Shown here: one piece after another, positions 1 through 5,779 of the stretch | How positions within the stretch are numbered: the stretch's first letter is position 1 | Layout: every line of letters begins with the position of its first letter | From: Sphingomonadaceae bacterium | GTDB lineage: Bacteria > Pseudomonadota > Alphaproteobacteria > Sphingomonadales > Sphingomonadaceae | Length of the DNA stretch: 5,779 nt | Direction: 5' to 3' | NCBI GenBank assembly: GCA_019245455.1 | Contig: JAFARM010000293.1 | Location: 1-5,779 of the forward strand | Notes under the pieces: generated by a model | Told to the model about the DNA's origin: nothing | The model's database searches: none | What the model saw: only the letters and a program-made list of their open reading frames with translations | Translations under genes and position numbers: made by a program

Positions 1-42
1 CCCTACGCGGGGGTTAGCGCCGGGCCGCGCGCGGCACCGGTC

Positions 43-47
43 AAGGA
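43..47 (+). promoter_or_regulatory. Ribosome binding site deciding the TTG start of lptF
   Basis: AAGGA lies 7 nt before TTG at 55. No ATG or GTG occurs in frame between the window edge and 55, so this site is the main support for the unusual start. A frame-2 TGA at 56-58 would give a TTGA overlap with a preceding gene, if one ends there; a frame-3 TAG at 15-17 is another possible end of an upstream gene. The 54 bases before lptF are too short to decide. Confidence 0.5.
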
Positions 48-54
48 CCTGCGC

Positions 55-1281
55 TTGAGCTTTCTCACCCGCTTCGACCGCTACCTCGCCCGGCTGATCC
101 TGGTGCCCCTGCTCGCCTGCCTGACGATCGCGGCGATGCTGCTGCTGCTCGACAAGATGCTGAAACTGTTCGACTTCGTCATGAACGAGGGCGGGCCGGT
201 GTCGGTCGTGTGGAAGATGCTGGGCAACCTCATCCCCGAATATCTGTCGCTCGGGATCCCGATCGGCGTGCTGCTCGGCATCCTGCTCGCCTTCCGCGGG
301 CTGGCCCTGTCGAGCGAGCTCGACGCCCTGCGCGCGGTCGGCGTGTCGTACAACAGGATGCTGCGCGTGCCGTTCGCCTTCGCGCTTGTCTTCGCCGCCG
401 TCAGCTTCGTCATCGTCGGTTTCGCCGAGCCCTTCTCGCGCTACGCCTATGAAGGGCTGCAGTTCGAGCTGCGGTCGGGGGCGCTCGGCGCATCGATCAA
501 GGTCGGCGAGTTCGCCAAGCTCGCCAAGACGACGACGCTCAGGGTCGAGGAGAGCCGCAACAAGGGCGCCGACCTGCGCGGCCTGTTCGTCCAGACCGAG
601 GGCAAGGACGGTCAGCGCGTCGCCGTCACCGCCGAACGCGGCACCTTCCTGTCGACCGACGACCCCGACGTCATCCTCCTGCGCCTGACCAACGGCACGA
701 TGGTCCATACCGCGTCGAGCTTCGTCGTGCCGCGCGTCCTGACCTTCAAGCAGCAGGATCTGCCGGTCAACCTGCCGGCGATGGGGGCGTTCCGAGCGCG
801 CGGCGACGAGGACGCCGAGCTGACGCTGCCCGAACTCGCCCGCCGCGCCGGGCAGCCCGAATCGATGACGCGGACGCAGAACCTCGCCTCGCTGTGGCGG
901 CGCATCGCGCTCGTCGCGGTGATGTTCGTCCTGCCGTTCCTGGCGATCGCGCTCGCGGTTCCGCCCAAGCGGTCGACATCGGGGCTTGGCGTGTTCCTGT
1001 CGATCATCTTCCTCGTCGTCTTCTTCAAGACCAGCCAGTACGGCGAGGCAATGGGCAAGATCGGCGCGGTCGATCCGGTGCTGGCGCAGGTCGTGCCGTT
1101 CGGTATCTTCGCCGGCCTGTCGCTGTACCTCTACTATGTCCTCGCGTTCGTTCCCGGCGGGCAGCCGATCGGCGCGCTCGACCGCTGGGCAGCCAAGCTC
1201 AGGACCCTCGTCGCCGGGCTCGTGCGGCGGCCGACGCCGTGGCGCGAGGCGACGACCCCGGCGGGAGCGCCAGCCGAATGA
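55..1281 (+). CDS. lptF: LptF-type permease subunit of the LptB2FG lipid exporter
   Basis: Inner-membrane subunit of the ABC transporter that lifts LPS, or its functional equivalent, out of the inner membrane and passes it to LptC and the periplasmic bridge. The 408-residue protein has the family layout: three N-terminal membrane helices (about residues 11-32, 58-81, 101-124), a periplasmic beta-jellyroll-like domain (about 127-275), and three C-terminal helices (about 283-303, 309-326, 341-366). The segment SSELDALRAVGVS (86-98) matches the conserved coupling helix that docks on the ATPase LptB; E88 corresponds to the family glutamate. A hydrophilic tail of about 40 residues follows the last helix, making it longer than E. 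coli LptF (about 366). The start is TTG at 55, chosen for AAGGA at 43-47 with 7-nt spacing. The frame is open to the window edge, so an upstream start is not excluded. It overlaps lptG by 4 nt. LptF rather than LptG is assigned from gene order. In a sphingomonad the cargo may be glycosphingolipid (inference). Confidence 0.9.
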   Translation: MSFLTRFDRYLARLILVPLLACLTIAAMLLLLDKMLKLFDFVMNEGGPVSVVWKMLGNLIPEYLSLGIPIGVLLGILLAFRGLALSSELDALRAVGVSYNRMLRVPFAFALVFAAVSFVIVGFAEPFSRYAYEGLQFELRSGALGASIKVGEFAKLAKTTTLRVEESRNKGADLRGLFVQTEGKDGQRVAVTAERGTFLSTDDPDVILLRLTNGTMVHTASSFVVPRVLTFKQQDLPVNLPAMGAFRARGDEDAELTLPELARRAGQPESMTRTQNLASLWRRIALVAVMFVLPFLAIALAVPPKRSTSGLGVFLSIIFLVVFFKTSQYGEAMGKIGAVDPVLAQVVPFGIFAGLSLYLYYVLAFVPGGQPIGALDRWAAKLRTLVAGLVRRPTPWREATTPAGAPAE

Positions 1282-2366
1282 CGCTGTTCCCGTCGCGCAC
1301 GATCGCGCTCTACACTGCCAAGCTGCTGCTGACGCGCAGCGCCGCCTTCCTCGCCGGGCTGGTCGTGATCCTGATGACGCTCGACCTGCTCGGCGAATCG
1401 TCGAAGATCCTCGCGGTGCACGGCAACACCGATGCCGACCTGTGGCACTATATCGGCCTGCGCGTGCCGCAGCTGATCGCCCTGTTCCTGCCGTTCGCCG
1501 TCCTGCTGGGCACCTTGGTCGCGCTGGCGACGCTGAATGCGAATTCCGAAGTCATCATCTTCAAGGCGGCCGGGATCTCGGCGCACCAGATCCTCTTCCC
1601 GCTAATCCTGGCCGCGCTCGGCATCGCGGTCGTCAACTTCGCCTTCAACGAGGCGGTCGTGGTCAAGGCGAACAAGGCCCTCGCCGAATGGCAGGCGGCG
1701 GGGTACGGCAAGGTCGCGCGCAGCAGCCCGGCGCAGAGCGAGGTCTGGGTTCGCAGCGGGGCCGACCTGTTCCACGCGGAGACGGTCACCGGACAGGGAG
1801 CGAACACCCTGCTCCACGGCGTGACGATCTATGTCCGCGACCACGACAAATTGGTGTCGTTCATCCACGCCAGCGAGGCACGGCCGGTGGCCAGCGGCTG
1901 GCAACTGGCGAACGCCGGCATCTTCGACGTCGCGCGCGGCGTCGAGCGGCGGCAGGCGCTCTATGACTTCTCCAGCGACGCCGGTCCCGACCAGTTCACG
2001 ACGACGACGATCACGCCGGCCTATACCCCGTTCTGGAAGCTGCTGCCGGCGATCGCCGAGGAGCGTGCGGCGGGCAAGCGCGTGACACCGCTGGTCGCTG
2101 CCGCCAACCACAAGATCTCAGGCCCTCTGTCGGCGATCCTGATGCCGCTCTTGGGATCGGTCGCGGCGTTCGGATTGGCGCGATCGGGGCGGCTGTTCGT
2201 CCGTGCCGTCACCGGCATGGGGCTCGGCTTCGCCTTCTTCGTCGCCGACAATTTCATGGTGGCGATGGGGGGCTTCGGCACCGTGCCGCCGCTGCTCGCG
2301 TCGTGGGCGGCGTTCCTGCTGTTCCTGCTGATCGGCGAGGCCGTCCTGTTCCGCAGCGAGGAGTAG
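1278..2366 (+). CDS. lptG: LptG-type permease subunit of the LptB2FG lipid exporter
   Basis: Partner permease of the preceding gene; the two form the heterodimer that LptB powers. The protein is 362 residues, the usual LptG size. Three N-terminal membrane helices (about 10-37, 64-88, 104-126), a periplasmic beta-rich domain (about 130-275) and three C-terminal helices (about 280-302, 306-330, 336-357) are visible. The coupling-helix segment NSEVIIFKAAGIS (89-101) carries E91, equivalent to the conserved glutamate contacting LptB. The ATG at 1278 shares bases with the lptF stop (ATGA), and GGGAG at 1263-1267 is a fair ribosome site with 10-nt spacing. The frame stays open far upstream inside lptF, but that part is an arginine-rich shadow with no membrane helix, so the ATG is preferred. 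Translational coupling with lptF is likely. Family assignment is firm; the lipid carried cannot be read from the sequence. Confidence 0.92.
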   Translation: MTLFPSRTIALYTAKLLLTRSAAFLAGLVVILMTLDLLGESSKILAVHGNTDADLWHYIGLRVPQLIALFLPFAVLLGTLVALATLNANSEVIIFKAAGISAHQILFPLILAALGIAVVNFAFNEAVVVKANKALAEWQAAGYGKVARSSPAQSEVWVRSGADLFHAETVTGQGANTLLHGVTIYVRDHDKLVSFIHASEARPVASGWQLANAGIFDVARGVERRQALYDFSSDAGPDQFTTTTITPAYTPFWKLLPAIAEERAAGKRVTPLVAAANHKISGPLSAILMPLLGSVAAFGLARSGRLFVRAVTGMGLGFAFFVADNFMVAMGGFGTVPPLLASWAAFLLFLLIGEAVLFRSEE

Positions 2367-2412
2367 CGTCCTAAAAGTGCCGTATTGCGTTCCTATATGG
2401 ACGCTTATGGAT

Positions 2413-2416
2413 GGAG
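2413..2416 (+). promoter_or_regulatory. Ribosome binding site favouring the GTG start at 2425
   Basis: GGAG lies 8 nt before GTG at 2425. The competing in-frame ATG at 2407 has only a weak GGA at 2399-2401, 5 nt upstream, and the first in-frame GTG at 2377 has none beyond AAAAG. The choice changes the protein length by 6 or 16 residues and touches no motif. Confidence 0.4.
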
Positions 2417-2424
2417 CAGCCCCC

Positions 2425-3207
2425 GTGAACGCCGTTGCCGGCACTGCGCCGATCTGGAAGCGGTCGCATTACCTGAACCGGATGACCCTGCGCGAGCTCG
2501 TCGTCGCCTATTTCCAATATTATACCATCCGCACCTACCTCGCGATCGCGGCCGTCGCGTTCGGCATTGCCGTGTGGTCGCCGCCGACGCTTGTGCAGGC
2601 GGCGGCGATCATTGTCTTTGTTGCGCTGGCCTATCCGCTCGTCTGGTATTGCCTCCACCGCTGGGTGCTGCACTCGAAGTGGATGTGGAAGGTGCCCTTT
2701 CTCGCCTCGACCTGGAAGCGCATCCACTACGACCACCATCAGGACCCGAACCACCTCGAGATCCTGTTCGGCAGCCTCAAGAGCGAGCTGCCGCCGGTGT
2801 TCCTGATGACCTTGCCCGCCGGCTACCTGATCGGCGGCATCGGCGGAGCCGGCGTTGCTCTCGCCGCCGGCGTGCTGACGACGTGCTTCTACGAGTTCTG
2901 CCACTGCATCCAGCACCTGTCGTACAAGCCCAAGGCGAAGTGGCTTCAGGAGATGAAGGCGCGGCACATGGCGCACCATTTCCACGACGAGACCGGCAAT
3001 TACGGCATTACCAATTTCGCCTGGGACCGGCTGTTCGGCACTTTCTACGAGCGCAGCGCGCGGCCGCAGCGGAGCGCGACGGTGTTCAACCTCGGCTACA
3101 CGGAGGAGGTCGCGGCCCGTTATCCGTGGGTCGCGCGCCTGTCGGGCGGCGTCGCCACCGGCCACCCGCGCCAGCGCGATCGCATCCCCGACCGCAAGGC
3201 GGCGTAA
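2425..3207 (+). CDS. Fatty acid hydroxylase / sterol desaturase-family membrane di-iron enzyme
   Basis: A membrane-bound, O2-dependent non-haem di-iron enzyme of the fatty acid hydroxylase superfamily (260 residues from this start). The full histidine set is present: HRWVLH (H78, H83), HYDHH (H101, H104, H105) with H110 nearby, HCIQH (H160, H164) and HMAHHFH (H181, H184, H185, H187). These HX4H, HX2HH, HX3H and HX2HH clusters are the metal ligands of the family. Hydrophobic segments at about 37-54, 56-77 and 124-154 put the clusters on the cytoplasmic face, as in relatives. The compact size and histidine spacing resemble FA2H/Scs7-type fatty acid 2-hydroxylases, which act on sphingolipid acyl chains. 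It lies 58 nt after lptG and 2 nt before an acyltransferase gene, so a lipid substrate is likely. A role in forming the 2-hydroxy acyl chain of sphingomonad glycosphingolipids is inference; carotenoid, hopanoid or other lipid hydroxylation is possible. In-frame starts at 2407 (ATG) and 2377 (GTG) are alternatives. Confidence 0.88.
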   Translation: MNAVAGTAPIWKRSHYLNRMTLRELVVAYFQYYTIRTYLAIAAVAFGIAVWSPPTLVQAAAIIVFVALAYPLVWYCLHRWVLHSKWMWKVPFLASTWKRIHYDHHQDPNHLEILFGSLKSELPPVFLMTLPAGYLIGGIGGAGVALAAGVLTTCFYEFCHCIQHLSYKPKAKWLQEMKARHMAHHFHDETGNYGITNFAWDRLFGTFYERSARPQRSATVFNLGYTEEVAARYPWVARLSGGVATGHPRQRDRIPDRKAA

Positions 3208-3209
3208 GC

Positions 3210-4358
3210 GTGGCAGCGGGCGCGGTCACCGTCGTCGAGGCGACGACGAAGGCCGATCGCGGCCGCTTCATCGACCTGATCTATCGCCTCTACGCGCGCG
3301 ATCCGCATTGGGTGCCGCCGCTCAGGGGCGAGGCGCGCGGCCTGATCGAGGGCATCAAGACCAATCCCTGGTTCGAGCACGGCCGCGCCAGATACTGGCT
3401 GGCGCTAAGGGACGGCAAGGTCGTTGGCCGCATCTCGGCGCAGGTCGACCGGCTGGTCCTCGATCACATGGGCCCGCACATCGGGCACTGGGGCCTGTTC
3501 GAGTGCGAAGACGATCAGGCCGTCGCCGGCGCCCTGCTCGGGGCTGCCGAAGCGTGGCTGCGCGGCGAAGGCATGACGACGGCGATGGGGCCGTTCAGCA
3601 TCTCGATCTGGGATGAACCGGGTCTCCTTGTCGACGGCTTCGACCGCTCGCCCGCGGTGATGATGGGTCATCACCTGCCCTACTACGCGAAGCTGATCGA
3701 GGCGCACGGCTATCGCGGCGTCAAGGACCTGCACACCTACGAGCTGCCGATCGACAAGCCCTTCCCCGACATCGTCCAGAAGATCGTCGCGGCGAGCGAG
3801 AAGAGCGGCAAGTTCATCACGCGCACTGCCGACAAGACGCGCTTCGCCGAGGAGGCGGCGATCGTGCTCGGCATCCTCAACGACGCGTGGCAGGACAATT
3901 GGGGTTTCGTCCCGCTGACGCCGCTCGAAGTCGCCTTCGTCGGCAAGAAGCTGAAGCCGATCGTCTACGGCGACCTCGTCCGCATCGCCGAGATCGACGG
4001 CAAGCCGGTCGCCTTCATGATCGCGCTGCCCGACGTCAACGAGATCATCCGCGGGTTCGGCGGCCGCCTGTTCCCGTTCAACTGGATCAAGCTGCTCTTG
4101 GCACTGCGCAAGCCCAAGGTCCGGCGGATTCGCGTGCCGCTGATGGGCGTGATCAAGCCGCTCCAGGGAACGCGGCTGGCGTCGATGATGGCTTTTCAGA
4201 TGATCGAGTATATCCGCCGGGCCTCGTTCGAGAACTATGGCGCGACGCGCGGCGAGATCGGCTGGATCCTGGAAGACAATGGACCGATGCGGTCGATCGC
4301 CGACGTCATCGAATCGAAGGTGACGCGAACCTATCGCATCTACGAACGCGCGCTCTGA
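3210..4358 (+). CDS. GNAT-like N-acyltransferase, candidate bacterial ceramide synthase
   Basis: A 382-residue soluble or peripheral protein of a widespread bacterial family usually annotated as GNAT N-acetyltransferase (sometimes as dATP pyrophosphohydrolase). Family marks I recognise are RLYARDPHWVPPL (26-38), KVVGRISAQVD (70-80), the signature GPFSISIWDEPGLLVDGFD (127-145) and the C-terminal GEIGWILEDNGPMRSIADVI (348-367). There is no signal peptide or clear membrane span; a hydrophobic stretch near 288-299 might touch the membrane. The Caulobacter ceramide synthase bCerS, which N-acylates 3-ketosphinganine, is to my recollection an acyltransferase annotated this way, and the partner hydroxylase immediately upstream fits sphingolipid acyl-chain work. 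I cannot separate a bCerS orthologue from other members of this broad family without alignment. The GTG at 3210 follows the hydroxylase stop by 2 nt, with AAGG at 3196-3199 as ribosome site; the frame remains open upstream but reads as a shadow of the hydroxylase gene. Confidence 0.75.
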   Translation: MAAGAVTVVEATTKADRGRFIDLIYRLYARDPHWVPPLRGEARGLIEGIKTNPWFEHGRARYWLALRDGKVVGRISAQVDRLVLDHMGPHIGHWGLFECEDDQAVAGALLGAAEAWLRGEGMTTAMGPFSISIWDEPGLLVDGFDRSPAVMMGHHLPYYAKLIEAHGYRGVKDLHTYELPIDKPFPDIVQKIVAASEKSGKFITRTADKTRFAEEAAIVLGILNDAWQDNWGFVPLTPLEVAFVGKKLKPIVYGDLVRIAEIDGKPVAFMIALPDVNEIIRGFGGRLFPFNWIKLLLALRKPKVRRIRVPLMGVIKPLQGTRLASMMAFQMIEYIRRASFENYGATRGEIGWILEDNGPMRSIADVIESKVTRTYRIYERAL

Positions 4359-4364
4359 AGTCGG

Positions 4365-4383
4365 CGAAGTTCACGAAGTTCAC
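4365..4383. repeat. Tandem 9-bp repeat in the convergent gap
   Basis: The unit cgaagttca occurs twice back to back (4365-4373 and 4374-4382), followed by one more c. It lies between the stop of the acyltransferase gene (4358) and the stop of xth (4402), which converge. Translated on the plus strand it reads KFTKFTR, a string I recall from spurious small proteins in sphingomonad genomes, which suggests a dispersed intergenic element. No strong terminator hairpin is visible in this gap; only the short self-complementary acgcgcgt at 4382-4389 and a tttt at 4397-4400 follow. Confidence 0.6.
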
Positions 4384-4401
4384 GCGCGTCACGGTGTTTT
4401 C

Positions 4402-5172
4402 CTACAGCGCGAGCTCGACCCACGCCGGTACATGATCCGACGCACGTTCGCCGCCGCGCACAGCACGGTCGATGCCGGCGTGGGTCAGGCGGTCGGCGGC
4501 GGCAGGTGACAGCAGCAGGTGGTCGATGCGCAAGCCCAGGTCGCGCGGCCAGGCTCCGGCCTGATAGTCCCAAAACGTATAGGCGGCACCGGCCGGCTGC
4601 ACTGCGCGGACGGCGTCGGTCCAGCCCTGGAACAGCAATGTGCGGAACTTCGCCCGCGTCGCCGGCTGGATCAGCGCGTCTGCCGCCATCGCTGTCTCGC
4701 TGAACACGTCGACCGCTTCCGGGCAGACATTGTAGTCGCCGGCGAGGACCACCGGCGTCTCGCCCGCCAGCAGGACCTGCGCCCGCGCCGCCAGCCGGTC
4801 GAACCACGCGAGCTTGTAGTCGAACTTCGGCCCCGGCTGCGGGTTGCCGTTGGGCAAATAGATCGAGGCGATGCGGACGCCGCAGACCTCTGCCTCCAAA
4901 TAGCGGGCGTGGTCGTCGGCGGGATCGCCATCGAGGCCGCGCGCTGTCTCGACCGCCGGCTCCTTCGACAGGATGGCGACCCCGTTGAACCCCTTCTGCC
5001 CGTGAACCAGTGCCTGATAGCCGGCGGCGGCGATGGCGTCGGTCGGGAAGCCGCTGTCGACGGTCTTGATCTCCTGCAGGCAGGCGACGTCGGGGTCGGC
5101 TTCGGCCAGCCAGTCGAACAGGCGCGGCAGGCGCGCGCCGATACCGTTGACGTTGAAGGTGGCGATTTTCAC
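4402..5172 (-). CDS. xth: Exodeoxyribonuclease III (AP endonuclease, XthA type)
   Basis: Mg2+-dependent 3'-5' exonuclease and abasic-site endonuclease of the exonuclease III/APE1 family, acting in base excision repair in the cytoplasm. The 256 residues cover the whole single-domain endonuclease/exonuclease/phosphatase fold. The catalytic residues are all visible: N7 in FNVNG, E34 in CLQEIK, Y105 in YLPNGNP, D146 and N148 in GDYN, D217 in RIDHLL, and D246/H247 in SDHVP. These match E. coli XthA N7, E34, Y109, D151, N153, D229, D258 and H259. The start is GTG at 5172-5170, directly giving the canonical MKIATFNVNG; GAGG at 5186-5183 with 10-nt spacing is the likely ribosome site. It lies downstream of erpA on the same strand, but a 144-nt gap with an inverted repeat separates them, so independent transcription is possible. 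It converges with the acyltransferase gene. Confidence 0.96.
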   Translation of the reverse strand: MKIATFNVNGIGARLPRLFDWLAEADPDVACLQEIKTVDSGFPTDAIAAAGYQALVHGQKGFNGVAILSKEPAVETARGLDGDPADDHARYLEAEVCGVRIASIYLPNGNPQPGPKFDYKLAWFDRLAARAQVLLAGETPVVLAGDYNVCPEAVDVFSETAMAADALIQPATRAKFRTLLFQGWTDAVRAVQPAGAAYTFWDYQAGAWPRDLGLRIDHLLLSPAAADRLTHAGIDRAVRGGERASDHVPAWVELAL

Positions 5173-5201
5173 GAAACAAACTGCCTCGACGCTAAGTCCA
5201 T

Positions 5202-5270
5202 CCGCTCATGCTGAGCCTGTCGAAGCACGCGCGAGGGTCGTCCGTGCTTCGACAGGCTCAGCATGAGCGG
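5202..5270. repeat. Perfect 28-bp inverted repeat (REP-like palindrome)
   Basis: Arms 5202-5229 and 5243-5270 are exact reverse complements over 28 bp, around a 13-nt loop at 5230-5242. The arm core is gctgagcctgtcgaagca. The match ends sharply at both sides: outside, 5201 t faces 5271 g; inside, 5230 c faces 5242 c. This palindrome type is, to my knowledge, scattered through intergenic DNA of sphingomonads and some other alphaproteobacteria, and produces small spurious proteins. It lies between erpA and xth. As RNA it would form a very stable hairpin on either strand. No T-run follows it on the minus strand, so it does not look like an ordinary intrinsic terminator, though it may limit read-through or protect 3' ends. 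Confidence 0.9.
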
Positions 5271-5291
5271 GCTTTGACGAGGAGACGGGTT

Positions 5292-5311
5292 GGCACGAGC
5301 GGGCGCGTGCC
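5292..5311 (-). terminator. GC-rich hairpin just after erpA, weak terminator candidate
   Basis: A 6-bp perfect stem (ggcacg at 5292-5297 with cgtgcc at 5306-5311) with an 8-nt loop starts 5 nt beyond the erpA stop on the minus strand. There is no T-tract after it, so intrinsic termination is doubtful; together with the larger palindrome 21 nt further on it may mark the end of the erpA transcript. Confidence 0.25.
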
Positions 5312-5316
5312 GGGCA

Positions 5317-5643
5317 TCAGACCGAAAACGACGATCCGCAGCCGCAGCCGCTCGCCGCGTTGGGGTTGGTCACGCGGAACGCCGCCGCGCCCATCGTCTC
5401 GACATAGTCGACCTCGGCGCCTTCAAGAAACGGCAGGCTGACGGGATCGACGAGCATGGCGACGCCGTCGGTCTCGACGACGAGGTCGTCGTCGGCCGCG
5501 GCGCTCTCCAGTCCGAACTTGTACTGGAAACCGGCGCAGCCGCCGCCGTCGACGGCAAGGCGCAGCTTCAATCCCGGCTTGCCTTGCCGCGCGGCGATGG
5601 CAGCGACGCGGGCAGCAGCAGCAGGCGACAGAACCGGGCTCAT
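5317..5643 (-). CDS. erpA: A-type iron-sulfur cluster insertion protein (ErpA/IscA/HesB family)
   Basis: Carrier that receives an Fe-S cluster from the assembly scaffold and delivers it to apo-enzymes in the cytoplasm. The 108-residue protein is full length for the family. The three cluster-ligand cysteines are present: C36 in GGGCAGFQYKF, and C100 and C102 in the terminal GCGCGSSFSV. The stretch VTNPNAASGCGCGSSF (91-106) is close to the ErpA C-terminal signature; IscA and SufA share the pattern, so the symbol is a best choice from the NPNA...GCGCGSSF form and the genomic setting away from any isc or suf genes. The start is ATG at 5643-5641; there is no other in-frame start between it and the upstream stop, and the ribosome site is weak. 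The gene upstream on the same strand ends 45 nt away, so co-transcription is possible. Confidence 0.93.
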   Translation of the reverse strand: MSPVLSPAAAARVAAIAARQGKPGLKLRLAVDGGGCAGFQYKFGLESAAADDDLVVETDGVAMLVDPVSLPFLEGAEVDYVETMGAAAFRVTNPNAASGCGCGSSFSV

Positions 5644-5688
5644 GCTGCCGATGTAGGCCGCCCCCGCCCGCTTGTCATCCCCGTGAGG

Positions 5689-5779
5689 TTAGAGCGCCGC
5701 CGTCGGCTGCGCCGGCCCGATCGTCGCCTCGCCACTGTGCTGCGCCGCCAGGACATAGTCGCTGGCGTCGAGATAGGGG
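5689..5779 (-). CDS. C-terminal end of an unrecognised gene, cut by the window edge
   Basis: On the minus strand a frame is open from the window edge to TAA at 5691-5689. It encodes 29 residues beginning PYLDASDYVLAAQHSG and ending in the small, alanine-rich GPAQPTAAL. Composition and codon use (third-position G/C) resemble the other genes here, and the stop lies 45 nt before the erpA start, a normal intergenic distance. The fragment is too short to show a domain, and I do not recognise the family. It may be co-transcribed with erpA. Confidence 0.5.
   Translation of the reverse strand, partial: PYLDASDYVLAAQHSGEATIGPAQPTAAL

Noticed and set aside
894..1277. Possible long N-terminal extension of LptG in frame with its ATG
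   Set aside because: This part lies wholly inside lptF, is arginine-rich and lacks membrane helices; the ATG at 1278 gives the normal family length.
2371..3165. 264-codon open frame on the minus strand opposite the hydroxylase gene
   Set aside because: It is antisense to a gene with all family histidine motifs; its arginine-rich composition and lack of motifs are typical of a GC-rich shadow.
2385..3209. Possible fusion of a long N-terminal segment to the acyltransferase
   Set aside because: The segment is the out-of-frame shadow of the hydroxylase gene; family homology begins near the GTG at 3210.
4519..5214. 231-codon plus-strand open frame opposite xth
   Set aside because: It is antisense to a complete exonuclease III with every catalytic residue and has no recognisable domain.
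5202..5270. CRISPR repeat or phage attachment site
   Set aside because: There is a single inverted pair without direct repeats and spacers, and no integrase or tRNA nearby.
5208..5441. Small plus-strand frame running through the palindrome
   Set aside because: Its N-terminus is a translation of the repeat and the remainder is antisense to erpA.

Overview
The window looks like chromosomal DNA of a GC-rich alphaproteobacterium, most likely a sphingomonad (Sphingomonadales). This rests on the high GC content and codon use, on the protein families present, and on two intergenic repeats of kinds I associate with sphingomonad genomes: a long perfect palindrome around the core gctgagcctgtcgaagca and a tandem cgaagttca. 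The assignment is by recognition and not by any search.

Positions 55-4358, plus strand, hold four tightly packed genes that look like one transcription unit. They are an LptF-type permease, an LptG-type permease (ATGA overlap), a membrane di-iron fatty acid hydroxylase/sterol desaturase-family protein, and a GNAT-like acyltransferase of about 380 residues. Only 2 nt separate the last two; 58 nt separate lptG from the hydroxylase. LptF and LptG are the inner-membrane half of the LptB2FG ABC transporter, which extracts an outer-membrane glycolipid (LPS in most Gram-negatives) from the inner membrane. Sphingomonads are known to lack conventional LPS and to carry glycosphingolipids with an amide-linked 2-hydroxy fatty acid. 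The four genes can therefore be read, as an inference, as a set that N-acylates and hydroxylates a sphingolipid and then exports it. This is the most interesting idea in the window.

Positions 4402-5643, minus strand, hold two housekeeping genes converging on the first block: exodeoxyribonuclease III (xth) and an A-type iron-sulfur carrier (erpA). The 144 nt between them hold a perfect 28-bp inverted repeat and a small GC hairpin just after the erpA stop. The 43-nt convergent gap at 4359-4401 holds the tandem 9-bp repeat.

Positions 5689-5779, minus strand, hold the last 29 codons of a gene entering from beyond the window; I do not recognise it. No tRNA, rRNA, CRISPR, insertion sequence or phage sequence is seen.
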